DNA from: Arcticimaribacter sp002477625
Lineage (GTDB): Bacteria > Bacteroidota > Bacteroidia > Flavobacteriales > Flavobacteriaceae
DNA length: 64,000 bases
Reading direction: 5' to 3'
Assembly (NCBI GenBank): GCA_943846665.1
Contig: OX044358.1
Coordinates: 1,426,001 to 1,490,000 of the forward strand
Part shown: piece after piece, positions 50,515-61,241 of the stretch
Numbering within the stretch: position 1 is the first letter of the stretch
Layout: the number at the start of each line of letters is the position of its first letter
The notes under the pieces: generated by a model
Seen by the model: the letters and a program-made list of their open reading frames with translations, nothing else
What the model was told of the DNA's origin: nothing
Databases searched by the model: none
Made by a program: the position numbers and the translations under genes

Positions 50515-52788
50515 ATGAGCAAAGAACGTAAGAGAAGAGAAGCTTTAGTATATCATGCCAAACCACGGCCGGGTAAAATTGAAGTAGTCCCGACTAAAAG
50601 TTACAGTACCCAACGCGACTTGGCATTGGCCTATTCGCCTGGAGTAGCGGTTCCCTGTCTTGAAATTGAAAAGAACCCAGAAGATGTTTACAAATACACC
50701 AACAAAGGAAATCTAGTTGCAGTAATCTCGAACGGGACAGCTGTTTTAGGTCTAGGTAATATTGGATCAGAAGCTTCTAAGCCAGTGATGGAAGGTAAGG
50801 GGTTGTTATTCAAGATCTTTGCTGGTATTGATGTATTTGATATTGAGGTAGATGCCGAAGATCCTGAAAAATTTATTGAAGCAATAAAAGCAATTGCACC
50901 TACTTTTGGTGGGATCAATTTAGAAGATATTAAGGCACCGGAAGCTTTTGAAATTGAACGTCGATTAAAAGCGGAATTGGATATTCCAGTAATGCACGAC
51001 GACCAACATGGAACTGCGATTATTTCGTGTGCAGCCTTGTTGAACGCATTGGAATTAGCAGACAAAAAAATAAGCAATGTTCGCATCGTGATTTCTGGAG
51101 CAGGAGCTGCAGCAGTCTCTTGTACTCGTTTGTACAAGGCTTTTGGTGCGCGTGACGAAAATATAATCATGACCGATAGTAAGGGCGTTATTCGGAAAGA
51201 TCGTACGTCTTTAACTCCAGAGAAAAAAGAATTTGCTACTGCAATTGATGTCCATACTTTGGATGAAGCAATGGTCCAAGCGGATGTATTTATTGGTTTA
51301 TCGATGGCCGATATTGTTAGTGTAGACATGTTGAAGGCAATGAACGCCAACCCGATTGTTTTTGCAATGGCAAATCCTGATCCGGAAATAGAATATAATT
51401 TAGCCTGTTCTGTTCGTGATGATATCATCATGGCGACGGGCCGCTCAGATCATCCCAATCAAGTAAACAATGTTTTAGGCTTTCCTTTTATTTTTAGAGG
51501 AGCACTCGATGTACGGGCAACTAAGATTAATGAGGCTATGAAAATGGCAGCTGTAGAAGCTTTAGCGGAATTGACTAAAAAGCCAGTTCCAGAACAAGTT
51601 AATATTGCTTATCAAGAAACGAACTTATCTTTTGGCCGCGACTATATCATTCCCAAACCCTTTGATCCACGATTGATTGAAGAAGTACCGATCGCCGTTG
51701 CTAAAGCAGCAATAGCGTCGGGAGTTGCAAAAGAACCCATTGAAGATTGGGAAAAATACAGAGAACAACTCGCTGGTTTGATAGGAAAAGATCAGAAAAT
51801 GATTCGCCTCATTCACGACCGAGCTCGATCGGCTCCTAAGAAAATTGTATTTGCAGAGGCAGATCAATTGGACGTTCTCAAGGCTGCTCAAATTGTTATG
51901 GAAGAGGGTATTGGTCAGCCTATACTTTTGGGTAGAAAAGACGTAATTTCTGATTTGATGCAATCGATTAACTTCCAAGAGGAGGTTTCAATTTTAGACC
52001 CAAAGAGTGATGAGCAATTAGAAATAAAAAGTAAATACGCCAACCTTTTTTGGAATGAACAGAAAAGAAAAGGAGTAACCTTATACGAAGCAGAATCTCT
52101 GATGCGAGAGCGGAACTATTTTGCAGCGATGATGGTAAAAAATGGAGACGCAGATGCAATGCTGTCGGGCTATTCGAGGAACTATGCATCCGTAATCAAA
52201 CCCGTACTTGATGTTGTTGGAAAAGACAAAGGGGTTTCGAAAATTGCCGCTACGAATATGATGTTGACTGATCGAGGACCGATTTTCATTTCGGATACCT
52301 CCATCAATATTGATCCAACGGCAAAAGAATTGGCTAAAATTGGCTTTATGACCTCTGAAATCGTTAAAATGTTTGGGATTAAACCCGTTATGGCGATGTT
52401 GTCGTATACCAATTTTGGATCTTCTAAACATCCCAATGCAGGAAAAGTAACCGATGCAGTAGCATACCTCCATCGATACTATCCCGATCTGGTTGTAGAC
52501 GGTCCTTTACAGTCAGATTTTGCTTTAAATCGAGAGATGTTGGAAGAGCGCTTTCCTTTTTCAGAAATTGCTAAAAAGAATGTCAACACCTTGATTTTCC
52601 CAAATTTAGAATCGGCGAATATCACCTATAAATTGATGAAAGAGTTGAATAAGAATCAATCAGTTGGACCTATTTTACTGGGATTAAAAGAACCCATTCA
52701 CGTACTTCAATTAGGAGCCAGTGTCGACGAAATCGTCAATATGGCAGCAGTTGCTGTAATTGACTCGCAACAAAAGCAAAAAAGATGA
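50515..52788 (+). CDS. maeB: NADP-dependent malic enzyme with phosphotransacetylase-like domain
   Basis: The 757-residue enzyme decarboxylates malate to pyruvate. The malic domain (about 1-430) has the A-Y-S-P-G-V-A-V-P-C start motif, the metal-binding H-D-D-Q-H-G-T-A, and the nucleotide site I-S-G-A-G-A-A-A. The C-terminal part (about 430-757) resembles phosphate acetyltransferase and is regulatory in homologues. Full length for MaeB. Its last four bases overlap the ruvA start (ATGA). Confidence 0.96.
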   Translation: MSKERKRREALVYHAKPRPGKIEVVPTKSYSTQRDLALAYSPGVAVPCLEIEKNPEDVYKYTNKGNLVAVISNGTAVLGLGNIGSEASKPVMEGKGLLFKIFAGIDVFDIEVDAEDPEKFIEAIKAIAPTFGGINLEDIKAPEAFEIERRLKAELDIPVMHDDQHGTAIISCAALLNALELADKKISNVRIVISGAGAAAVSCTRLYKAFGARDENIIMTDSKGVIRKDRTSLTPEKKEFATAIDVHTLDEAMVQADVFIGLSMADIVSVDMLKAMNANPIVFAMANPDPEIEYNLACSVRDDIIMATGRSDHPNQVNNVLGFPFIFRGALDVRATKINEAMKMAAVEALAELTKKPVPEQVNIAYQETNLSFGRDYIIPKPFDPRLIEEVPIAVAKAAIASGVAKEPIEDWEKYREQLAGLIGKDQKMIRLIHDRARSAPKKIVFAEADQLDVLKAAQIVMEEGIGQPILLGRKDVISDLMQSINFQEEVSILDPKSDEQLEIKSKYANLFWNEQKRKGVTLYEAESLMRERNYFAAMMVKNGDADAMLSGYSRNYASVIKPVLDVVGKDKGVSKIAATNMMLTDRGPIFISDTSINIDPTAKELAKIGFMTSEIVKMFGIKPVMAMLSYTNFGSSKHPNAGKVTDAVAYLHRYYPDLVVDGPLQSDFALNREMLEERFPFSEIAKKNVNTLIFPNLESANITYKLMKELNKNQSVGPILLGLKEPIHVLQLGASVDEIVNMAAVAVIDSQQKQKR

Positions 52789-53366
52789 TTGCACAGATTA
52801 AAGGTAAATTAGTTGAAAAACATCCTACCCACGTTATTATAGACTGTAATGGTTTGGGGTATATGGTTCATATATCCTTGCATACCTTCGGACAACTGGG
52901 AGCCGACGAGTCCATCAAGCTGTATACACACCTCCAAGTCAAAGAAGATTCCCATACGTTGTTTGGCTTTTTTCAGCCCATTGAACGTACGGTTTTTAGG
53001 CTTTTAATCTCCATTTCGGGGATTGGTGCAAGTATCGCCCGAACCATGCTTTCGTCTATGTCACCCCAAGAAATTCAGCATGCTATTTTAAGTGAAAACT
53101 TAGCTGCAATAAAAGGGGTAAAAGGAATTGGTCTCAAGACCGCACAACGTGTTTTGATTGAGCTAAAAGACAAGGTTCAAAAAATCGAAGGAAATGATGA
53201 AATTCCTGTACTTCAAAGCAATAGAACCAAAGAAGAAACGTTATCAGCATTGGAAGTCCTTGGTTACCCAAGAAGACAATCTGAGAAAGTAGTTGATAAC
53301 ATCCTTCAAAGCACCCCTGATAGTTCTATTGAAGAGCTGATTAAAATCGCTTTGAATAAACTGTAA
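52785..53366 (+). CDS. ruvA: Holliday junction DNA-binding protein RuvA
   Basis: The 193-residue protein has an N-terminal OB fold (M-I-A-Q-I-K-G-K-L-V), two helix-hairpin-helix motifs (I-S-G-I-G-A-S-I-A-R and V-K-G-I-G-L-K-T-A-Q-R), and a C-terminal domain III that binds RuvB. It overlaps maeB by four bases and lies seven bases before sprA, so it is translationally tied to both. Confidence 0.96.
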   Translation: MIAQIKGKLVEKHPTHVIIDCNGLGYMVHISLHTFGQLGADESIKLYTHLQVKEDSHTLFGFFQPIERTVFRLLISISGIGASIARTMLSSMSPQEIQHAILSENLAAIKGVKGIGLKTAQRVLIELKDKVQKIEGNDEIPVLQSNRTKEETLSALEVLGYPRRQSEKVVDNILQSTPDSSIEELIKIALNKL

Positions 53367-53373
53367 AAACCCT

Positions 53374-56300
53374 TTGGTTAGAACAAAGCGTACCTTTTTA
53401 TATATTCTTCGCCTCAGCATATTAGTAGCCTTTTTACTAGGTTTTACTTCTATTGCAACCCTGTACGGTCAAGACTCAGCCGACTCCACTTCTGAGTTGG
53501 GTAACATTGCATTTCCTCAAAACGACAGTCCATTAGATCATTACATTTACGATACCGAACGGGAAGTTTATGTTTATGTTCAATCCGATGGCAATTACCC
53601 TTTAAATACTCCTTTGGTTCTTTCTCCAAAAGAATATGAGCGCTTGGTTCTTAAGGAACAGATGAACGCCTATTTCAAAGACAAGGTAAGTACCATTTCT
53701 CAAAAAAAAGGGAGTATTCAAGATTCTGCTCAAAGAGATCTCTTGCCAGAATTATATGTGAATTCGAAATTTTTCACTTCTATTTTTGGGGGAAATGATA
53801 TTGATGTAACCCCCCAAGGTTCTATTGGAATTGATTTGGGCGCACGCTACCAAAAAACAGATAATCCTGCATTTTCTCCCAGAAACAGGAGGAATTTTGG
53901 GTTTGATTTTGATCAACGGATCAGTTTAAGCTTATTAGGAAAAATTGGTGAACGTCTTCAAATCACAGCCAATTACGATACCGAATCAACTTTTGATTTT
54001 CAAAATTTAGTTAAATTAGAATTCAACCCACCCAAAGTAAATGAGCTGAAAGACTATTTACCCACTTCCATTAAAGAAAAAAAAGAAGCCTTAGAAGGTC
54101 GAGCAGATCAGGTGATTGACAAGGTCTCGGGATTTGCCGATAAGGTAAACGACAAGGTAACAGCAATAGAAGACAAAATATCTGGAGTTCAAGACAAGGT
54201 CTCGGCTGTTCAAAATAAGGCAAGCGAGTATCAAAATAAAATCAATGATTTTCTAAATAAACCTGCTTCTGAAGATGCTATTTTACAAAACATTGATATT
54301 GGAAACGTCAGTATGCCGCTCAACAGCACCCTTATTTCTGGCGCACAAAGCCTTATGGGAGTTAAGGCTGAGGTTAAATTTGGCCGCACTAACATTACCG
54401 GAGTTTTTGCAGAACAACGTTCACAGGCACAATCTGTAATTGCACAAGGAGGGGGAACATTACAAGAGTTCAATTTATTTGCATTAGATTATGAAGCAGA
54501 TCGTCACTTCTTTCTGGCACATTATTTTAGAGACAATTACGATGCCTTTTTAAAAAACTATCCCTACATCAATTCTCCTATTCAAATTACTCGAGTTGAG
54601 GTTTGGGTTACAAACCGCCAATCCCAAACCAATAATATCAGAAACATCATCGCACTTCAAGATTTGGGAGAAGCTGATCCGAGTAACACCAGGGTAGATG
54701 AACTGAACAGTTCTTTTTTTAACGTACCAACGCCCCGTGGAATTCCGGCTAATGAGGCCAATAAACTTGATCCAGATGCGAGTGCTGCGGGATCTTTTCT
54801 TACCGATGCGATTCGGGATGTTGCAACCGTACCTAATGGTTTTGGTCCACTGAATGGTAGAATTAAAGAAGGATTTGATTATGCCGTATTAGAAAGTGCC
54901 AGAAAATTACAAACAACAGAATATTCCCTGAATCCCCAGCTAGGATATATCTCCTTAAACCAACGTTTGAGTAACGACGAAATATTAGGAGTTGCCTTTC
55001 AATTTACATTCCAAGGAAAAGTATACCAAGTAGGAGAGTTTGCAAACGGAGGTATTGAGGGTACTTCAATCGTTGCAAGTAGCACTCAAAATCAAGTTCC
55101 TACCGTAGCTACAAATAACCTTGTTGTGAAATTATTGAAGAGTACAATCACCGATGTTCGTCAGCCTGTTTGGGATCTGATGATGAAGAATATTTACAAC
55201 ACAGGAGCTTTTCAATTGGAACAAGAAGACTTTCGATTGAATATTTTGTATTCCGACCCTTCACCAATCAATTATTTGCCTGCTGTTGATGCCTCGATCT
55301 GGCCAGAAGCATTAAAAAATCAAATCCTATTGCGCACACTGAATTTAGATCGTCTGAATTTATACAACGATCCCGAGCCGGAAGGTGACGGGTTTTTTGA
55401 TTTTGTTCCGGGAATAACAGTGGATCCACAATATGGAAGAATTATTTTCCCAACGATTGAACCTTTTGGAGAAACCATCTTCAAACTTTTAGATAATCCA
55501 GATGCGTCTAACGAGCAGTATGAAAATGAACTGACCTATAATGCCAATCAAGCAAAGTATGTATTTCGGGACATGTATGCGCTTACACAGGCCGCAGCGC
55601 TCGAGACTTCAGAACAGAATAAGTATCAAATCAAAGGACGCTACAAATCAGCAGGAGGAGATGGAATTGCTATTGGGGCTTTTAATGTTCCAAGAGGGTC
55701 AGTTACCGTAACTGCTGGAGGTCGAGTTTTGCAAGAAGGTTTAGACTATACCGTAAACTACCAAATCGGACGAGTAAAAATTTTAGATCCAGCCCTAGAA
55801 GCTTCCAATGTCCCCATTCAGATTTCAGTTGAAAACAATTCTTTTTTTGGGCAACAAAACAAGCGCTTTTCAGGTTTTGATATTGTACACCAATTCAACA
55901 ACAACTTTGTGATCGGTGGAACCTTGATCAATTTGAGTGAAAATCCATTGACCCAAAAAGCGAATTATGGAACAGAGCCTGTAAACAATACCATGATGGG
56001 GATCAATACTAATTTCTCAACAGAACTTCCTTTCTTAACCCGATTGGTCAATAAACTTCCAAATATTGAAACAACTGCTCCTTCACGGATTTCGTTTCGC
56101 GGAGAAGTAGCCACCTTTATCGCTGGAGATCCTAGAAATACGCAGCTGGAAGGAGAGACTAATGTTTATTTAGACGATTTTGAAGGCGCTCAAACCAACG
56201 TTGATGTTAAAGGGTTTTTTGCATGGAGTCTTGCGAGTGTTCCCTCTGAAGGATTTGAAGGTTCAGATGCAGGAGCAGATGATTTGTCTGCGGGTCACAA

Positions 56301-59300
56301 CCGTGCTAAACTTGCTTGGTATAGTGTCGATCCGATTTTTTACACCTCACAGTCTCGTCCCCAGGGAATTGGAAATGATGATATCTCGTTGAATACTACA
56401 CGTCGTATTTTTATCAATGAAATTTTCCCAGAACAAGATTTAGTTCAAGGACAATCGACTTTTCAGCCTACACTAGATTTAGCTTATTTTCCTCAAGAAA
56501 AAGGACCATACAATAATCAAGAAATGAACACCTTTCTTGCAAATCCCGAAAAGAATTGGGGGGGTGTCATGCGTTCGATTAATGCCACAAACTTCGAACA
56601 ATCCAATGTAGAGTTTATAGAATTTTGGTTGCTGGATACTTTTACAGAATTAGAAACCCCTGATCAAGATCTTGGATCCTTGGTTTTTCATCTGGGCAAT
56701 ATTTCTGAAGATGTCCTGAAAGATGGTCGTAAACAATATGAAAATGGCTTACCAGGATCTGAACCTGCTGCAACCAATGAAAGTAACTGGGGAAAAACAC
56801 CGGCAGCTCAATCCTTACTCTATGCGTTTAATACAATTGAAGAAGACCGCTTATTACAAGATGTCGGTTTTGATGGATTGAATGATGCCGAAGAACGTTT
56901 AGTTTATCCAAACGGACCTGTTGATGACCCTGCTGGAGATAATTACGAGTATTTTGTTCAGGCTACGGGAGGAATCGTGGATCGCTATAAAAACTACAAT
57001 GGAACGGAAGGAAACTCACCCATTGCTTTTTCAGACACCAATCGAGGGAGTACTGCAGAGCCCGATACCGAAGACATCAACCGCGATCAAACCATGAATA
57101 CGATTGACAGCTACTTTGAATATCGTGTTCCAATTTCAAAAAACATGACGGTTGGGAATCATCCATTTATTACCGATGTTCGTGAAAATGTAATCGTTGA
57201 TCTTCCCAATGGTCAACAACTTACTTCTCGATGGATTCAGTTTAAAGTACCCATAGATAAACGTTATTATCAAGGAACAAGTTTCAACACCTACTTCGAC
57301 AACATCAATGGAATTGAAGATTTACGTTCGATTCGTTTTATGCGAATGGTATTAAGCGAATTTGAAACGCCTGTAGTATTTAGGTTCGGGACTCTAGATT
57401 TGGTTCGTGGCGACTGGAGACGTTACAACCAATCATTGAATGAAACGGTAGTGGCTAATGCAAATACCACAGTGGATATTAGTACAGTTAATGTTCTAGA
57501 GAACGAAAACAGGGTTCCCATTAATTATGTTTTACCACCCGAGATACAACGAGAACAAATCAACAACAACAACACCATTGTTCGACAAAACGAACAATCA
57601 CTCTCCTTTCGAATTTGTGATTTACAACCGATGGATTCTCGTGGGATCTACAAAAGTGTTGAAGTTGATTTAAGACAATATAAGAAACTGAAAATGTTCT
57701 TACATGCAGAATCTGTGCAAGGTCAAACGCCATTGCCTGGCGAAGGAACACAAGACGAATACGACAAGCGCATGGTTGCCTTTATTCGAATAGGTACGGA
57801 TTACAAAGACAATTACTATCAAATTGAAGTACCGCTGAAACCATCTTCTTTTATGGAAGGTGCCTCCAACAAATTAAGCGCGCAAGAGGTTTGGCAACCC
57901 GACTTTAATTCTATTGACGTTCCGATTGAAATATTATCAAAACTCAAGGCGGCAAGTATTGGAAAGATTTCTAATGGCGCAATTTATTATGATGAAGATC
58001 TAAATGTTATTGATGAGTTTACTCCAATTAGTTCTCTTCCTGGGGATAAAAGATATAAGTTTTTGGTACGAGGAAATCCTTCTTTGGGATCAATAAAAAC
58101 CATGATGATTGGTGTTAAAAACCCTTCTCAAACCGTAGGCGATGTGCTGTGTGGTGAAGTCTGGTTTAACGAATTGCGGATTGCTGGAATTGATAGCCAA
58201 GGTGGTTGGGCAGCTATTGGGGCGCTCGATGCTAACCTAGCTGATTTTGCAACAATAAGCGCTTCTGGACGTATGTCAACTATTGGTTTTGGATCTATTG
58301 AACAGTCGCCAAATGAACGGAGTAGAGAAGACCTAGCACAATACGATTTTGTAACGAATGTCAATGTAGGACAATTATTACCTAAGAAATGGGGCGTACA
58401 AATTCCATTAAACTACAATGTAGGGGCAACACAAATCACTCCTGAATACGACCCTTTTTATCAAGACTTACGTCTAAAAGATCGTTTTGCAACAGCTACG
58501 AGTAAGTCCCAGCGCGATACCATAAGAAATCAAGCAATTGATTATACCGAAAGAAAAAGCATCAGCCTTATTGGAGTTCGGAAGAATGGTGGTGCCGCCA
58601 AGGCTCGTTTTTATAATCTAGAAAACCTTGATTTTTCTTACGCCTATAATGAGTTTTCTCATCGGGATTATGAAATTCAAAACCAGTCTAATAAAACGGT
58701 TGCCCTTTCGGCAAATTACAATTATGGTTTCTCTCCTGTAGAGATCACTCCTTTTAAAAAGATCAAAGCCCTCAACCGAAAAAAATACTGGCAGTGGCTT
58801 CGAGAAATAAACTTCAATCTAGTACCGAACAACATAGCGATCAGCTCTAAAATCGATCGCTTGTTCAATAGCCAGCAGTTTAGAGAAGTGTATACGGAAG
58901 GAGTAGACAGCTCGCAACAGCTCGCTCTACCGGATTTGCAACAGCGGAACTTTTTATTCGATTGGACCTACAGCATCAACCACAACATTACCCGATCCTT
59001 GAAAATGAATTTTACTGCTTCGAGTAATAATATAGTCCGAAACTATTATCAAGAAAATAATGAAGGCGCAACTACTGTAGATAAAAGCAAGAATATCTGG
59101 GATGGTCTTTGGGATGTTGGAGATCCCAACAGGCATTTCCAAGCCTTAACCCTGAACTATAAACTGCCGTTCAAGTACATTCCGTTTTTGAGCTTTATTG
59201 ATGCGAATTATAGTTATACCGGAGATTTTAGTTGGCAACGTGGGTCAGATGTCTTGGCTGATGTTGAAGATCTAGACGGTAATGTTTTGGGCATTGTCAA

Positions 59301-60819
59301 TACAGTTCAAAATGCCAATACACAAACCCTAAACGGTTCGATCTCCATGGATCGAATTTATAGAATCTTTGGAATTCAAAAAAATCAAAAAAGCATAAGA
59401 CAAATTCTTTCTAAAAAAGAAACCGATCCCAATGCCCCAGAAGGAAAGAAAAAGCCTAAAAAGAAGAAGAATAAGAAAGTACTACGCTCGGTAGCGGATG
59501 TGCTTTCGATAATGAAGCGGGTACAGTTTACCTATAGCGAAAACAACGGTAAGGTATTACCGGGCTATTTACCGACTCTCGGCTTTGGTGGAACTTTACA
59601 GCCGACAGCAGCGTTCACCTTTGGAAGTCAGGCCGACATTCGCTATGAAGTAGCCCGAAATGGTTGGTTGATCGATTTTCCAGATTTCAATCAGCAATTT
59701 ACGCAGGTACACAACAATCAATTAAAAATAACAGGGCAATTGGATTTTGGAAAAGGCTTGTTGATCGATTTAACTGCTGAACGAAATTTTTCTGAAAACT
59801 TATCTGAAAACTTCTCTGTTGTAGATGGCTCCTATGTTCCTTTAAATCCAAACAGCTATGGAAACTTTGGGATGTCGACCTTACTCATTAGAACAGCCTT
59901 CAACAAGCCTTCAGGTTCTTTCAATCCCAACTTTGAAAAATTTAGAAAACACCGTCTGGTTGTGGCGCAGCGTTTAGCGTCAGCAGCAGGAATTCCACTT
60001 ACCGATGTAGACGAAGAGGGCTTTCCGAGAGGTTATGGAAAATCGAGTCAATCGGTTGTTATTCCAGCTTTTCTAGCAGCCTATTCTGGATCTTCTGCAG
60101 AACAGATATCCTTAGATCCGATTAAGAAAACACCCTTACCCAACTGGAATTTAAAATATACAGGTTTGATGAATATCAAATCTCTAAAGAAAATATTCAA
60201 TCGATTTTCTCTCACACATGCCTACCGTTCGAGTTATACAATCAATAATTTTCAAACGAATTTAGACTATGATCCTTCGATTCCCGACCAAGTAGATGAC
60301 GGTGGAAATTTTGTTCCCTCAACCCTATTTTCTAATCTGAATTTAGTAGAGCAGTTCAACCCCCTCATTCGGATTGATTTAGAATTGAAAAACTCGTTTA
60401 AGTTTTTAGCAGAACTCAAAACAGACCGTGCACTTTCGTTAAGTTTAGATAATAATTTATTGACCGAATCCAGTGGGCAAGAATATATTATTGGAATGGG
60501 GTATCGCCTCAAAGATTTGCGCTTTAATACTCGAATTGGTGGCAGAAGAAAAACCTTAAAAGGAGATTTGAATATAAAAGCAGATTTGTCGTACAGAAAC
60601 AACATCACTGTTTTGAGAAATTTGGAAATAAACGACAATCAAGTAACCGCAGGACAGACCCTGTGGTCTATCAAATTAACTGCCGATTACGCTTTGTCAA
60701 GAAACCTAACAAGTCAGTTCTTTTACGATCATAATTTCTCGGAATTTGCAATTTCCTCTGCTTTTCCACAAACCTCAATTCGATCGGGGATAAGCATTCG
60801 ATATAATTTTGGTAATTGA
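53374..60819 (+). CDS. sprA: Type IX secretion outer-membrane translocon / gliding protein SprA
   Basis: The 2481-residue protein has a signal peptide (about 1-33) and the very long beta-rich sequence of SprA, the 36-strand outer-membrane channel of the type IX secretion system, needed for gliding and for export of proteins with a C-terminal sorting domain. The start is TTG at 53374; there is no ATG before the signal peptide. Residues 232-305 form a run of heptad-like repeats around D-K-V. A basic patch of K-K-K near residue 2030 lies between strands. The protein ends in I-S-I-R-Y-N-F-G-N, a typical outer-membrane last strand. It follows ruvA by seven bases. Confidence 0.96.
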   Translation: MVRTKRTFLYILRLSILVAFLLGFTSIATLYGQDSADSTSELGNIAFPQNDSPLDHYIYDTEREVYVYVQSDGNYPLNTPLVLSPKEYERLVLKEQMNAYFKDKVSTISQKKGSIQDSAQRDLLPELYVNSKFFTSIFGGNDIDVTPQGSIGIDLGARYQKTDNPAFSPRNRRNFGFDFDQRISLSLLGKIGERLQITANYDTESTFDFQNLVKLEFNPPKVNELKDYLPTSIKEKKEALEGRADQVIDKVSGFADKVNDKVTAIEDKISGVQDKVSAVQNKASEYQNKINDFLNKPASEDAILQNIDIGNVSMPLNSTLISGAQSLMGVKAEVKFGRTNITGVFAEQRSQAQSVIAQGGGTLQEFNLFALDYEADRHFFLAHYFRDNYDAFLKNYPYINSPIQITRVEVWVTNRQSQTNNIRNIIALQDLGEADPSNTRVDELNSSFFNVPTPRGIPANEANKLDPDASAAGSFLTDAIRDVATVPNGFGPLNGRIKEGFDYAVLESARKLQTTEYSLNPQLGYISLNQRLSNDEILGVAFQFTFQGKVYQVGEFANGGIEGTSIVASSTQNQVPTVATNNLVVKLLKSTITDVRQPVWDLMMKNIYNTGAFQLEQEDFRLNILYSDPSPINYLPAVDASIWPEALKNQILLRTLNLDRLNLYNDPEPEGDGFFDFVPGITVDPQYGRIIFPTIEPFGETIFKLLDNPDASNEQYENELTYNANQAKYVFRDMYALTQAAALETSEQNKYQIKGRYKSAGGDGIAIGAFNVPRGSVTVTAGGRVLQEGLDYTVNYQIGRVKILDPALEASNVPIQISVENNSFFGQQNKRFSGFDIVHQFNNNFVIGGTLINLSENPLTQKANYGTEPVNNTMMGINTNFSTELPFLTRLVNKLPNIETTAPSRISFRGEVATFIAGDPRNTQLEGETNVYLDDFEGAQTNVDVKGFFAWSLASVPSEGFEGSDAGADDLSAGHNRAKLAWYSVDPIFYTSQSRPQGIGNDDISLNTTRRIFINEIFPEQDLVQGQSTFQPTLDLAYFPQEKGPYNNQEMNTFLANPEKNWGGVMRSINATNFEQSNVEFIEFWLLDTFTELETPDQDLGSLVFHLGNISEDVLKDGRKQYENGLPGSEPAATNESNWGKTPAAQSLLYAFNTIEEDRLLQDVGFDGLNDAEERLVYPNGPVDDPAGDNYEYFVQATGGIVDRYKNYNGTEGNSPIAFSDTNRGSTAEPDTEDINRDQTMNTIDSYFEYRVPISKNMTVGNHPFITDVRENVIVDLPNGQQLTSRWIQFKVPIDKRYYQGTSFNTYFDNINGIEDLRSIRFMRMVLSEFETPVVFRFGTLDLVRGDWRRYNQSLNETVVANANTTVDISTVNVLENENRVPINYVLPPEIQREQINNNNTIVRQNEQSLSFRICDLQPMDSRGIYKSVEVDLRQYKKLKMFLHAESVQGQTPLPGEGTQDEYDKRMVAFIRIGTDYKDNYYQIEVPLKPSSFMEGASNKLSAQEVWQPDFNSIDVPIEILSKLKAASIGKISNGAIYYDEDLNVIDEFTPISSLPGDKRYKFLVRGNPSLGSIKTMMIGVKNPSQTVGDVLCGEVWFNELRIAGIDSQGGWAAIGALDANLADFATISASGRMSTIGFGSIEQSPNERSREDLAQYDFVTNVNVGQLLPKKWGVQIPLNYNVGATQITPEYDPFYQDLRLKDRFATATSKSQRDTIRNQAIDYTERKSISLIGVRKNGGAAKARFYNLENLDFSYAYNEFSHRDYEIQNQSNKTVALSANYNYGFSPVEITPFKKIKALNRKKYWQWLREINFNLVPNNIAISSKIDRLFNSQQFREVYTEGVDSSQQLALPDLQQRNFLFDWTYSINHNITRSLKMNFTASSNNIVRNYYQENNEGATTVDKSKNIWDGLWDVGDPNRHFQALTLNYKLPFKYIPFLSFIDANYSYTGDFSWQRGSDVLADVEDLDGNVLGIVNTVQNANTQTLNGSISMDRIYRIFGIQKNQKSIRQILSKKETDPNAPEGKKKPKKKKNKKVLRSVADVLSIMKRVQFTYSENNGKVLPGYLPTLGFGGTLQPTAAFTFGSQADIRYEVARNGWLIDFPDFNQQFTQVHNNQLKITGQLDFGKGLLIDLTAERNFSENLSENFSVVDGSYVPLNPNSYGNFGMSTLLIRTAFNKPSGSFNPNFEKFRKHRLVVAQRLASAAGIPLTDVDEEGFPRGYGKSSQSVVIPAFLAAYSGSSAEQISLDPIKKTPLPNWNLKYTGLMNIKSLKKIFNRFSLTHAYRSSYTINNFQTNLDYDPSIPDQVDDGGNFVPSTLFSNLNLVEQFNPLIRIDLELKNSFKFLAELKTDRALSLSLDNNLLTESSGQEYIIGMGYRLKDLRFNTRIGGRRKTLKGDLNIKADLSYRNNITVLRNLEINDNQVTAGQTLWSIKLTADYALSRNLTSQFFYDHNFSEFAISSAFPQTSIRSGISIRYNFGN

Positions 60820-60833
60820 TCGGGAGAATCTGC

Positions 60834-60841
60834 TATATTTG
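60834..60841 (+). promoter_or_regulatory. Candidate -7 box of gcvH just past sprA
   Basis: TATATTTG matches TAnnTTTG, 19 bases before gcvH. A TTG at 60809-60811, inside the end of sprA, lies 22 bases upstream. gcvH may thus be transcribed both with sprA and by itself. Confidence 0.5.
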
Positions 60842-60860
60842 TTTTTTAAATAAAGAATAA

Positions 60861-61241
60861 ATGAATACACCTGATACATTACACTACACCAAAGACCATG
60901 AATGGATTTCAATTGAAGATGGAATTGCTACGGTTGGCATTACTGATTTCGCTCAAAGTGAATTGGGTGACATTGTATATGTAGAAGTAGAAACCCTAGA
61001 TGAACAGATAGGAATCACAGAGGTTTTTGGCACAGTAGAGGCTGTTAAAACCGTTTCCGATCTTTTTATGCCCCTTTCAGGTACTATTATCGAATTCAAT
61101 GAATCACTAGAAGACGAGCCAGAAATGGTAAACGAAGATCCTTACGGTAAAGGGTGGATGATCAAAATTAAATTGGACAACCCAGCAGAAGCTAGTGAAC
61201 TTTTGGAAGCGGCAGCTTACAAAGAATTGATTGGTGCCTAG
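60861..61241 (+). CDS. gcvH: Glycine cleavage system H protein
   Basis: The 126-residue lipoyl carrier shuttles the aminomethyl group between the other glycine cleavage proteins. The lipoylation site is K63 in E-A-V-K-T-V-S-D-L, and the surrounding G-T-V-E-A-V-K and N-E-D-P-Y-G-K-G-W-M are conserved. Length is normal. Its stop overlaps the next gene by 11 bases. The other glycine cleavage genes are not in this window. Confidence 0.97.
   Translation: MNTPDTLHYTKDHEWISIEDGIATVGITDFAQSELGDIVYVEVETLDEQIGITEVFGTVEAVKTVSDLFMPLSGTIIEFNESLEDEPEMVNEDPYGKGWMIKIKLDNPAEASELLEAAAYKELIGA

Noticed and set aside
50688..51431. 247-residue minus-strand ORF inside maeB
   Set aside because: It lies fully within a well-supported gene and has no domain; Ser/Ala-rich shadow translation.
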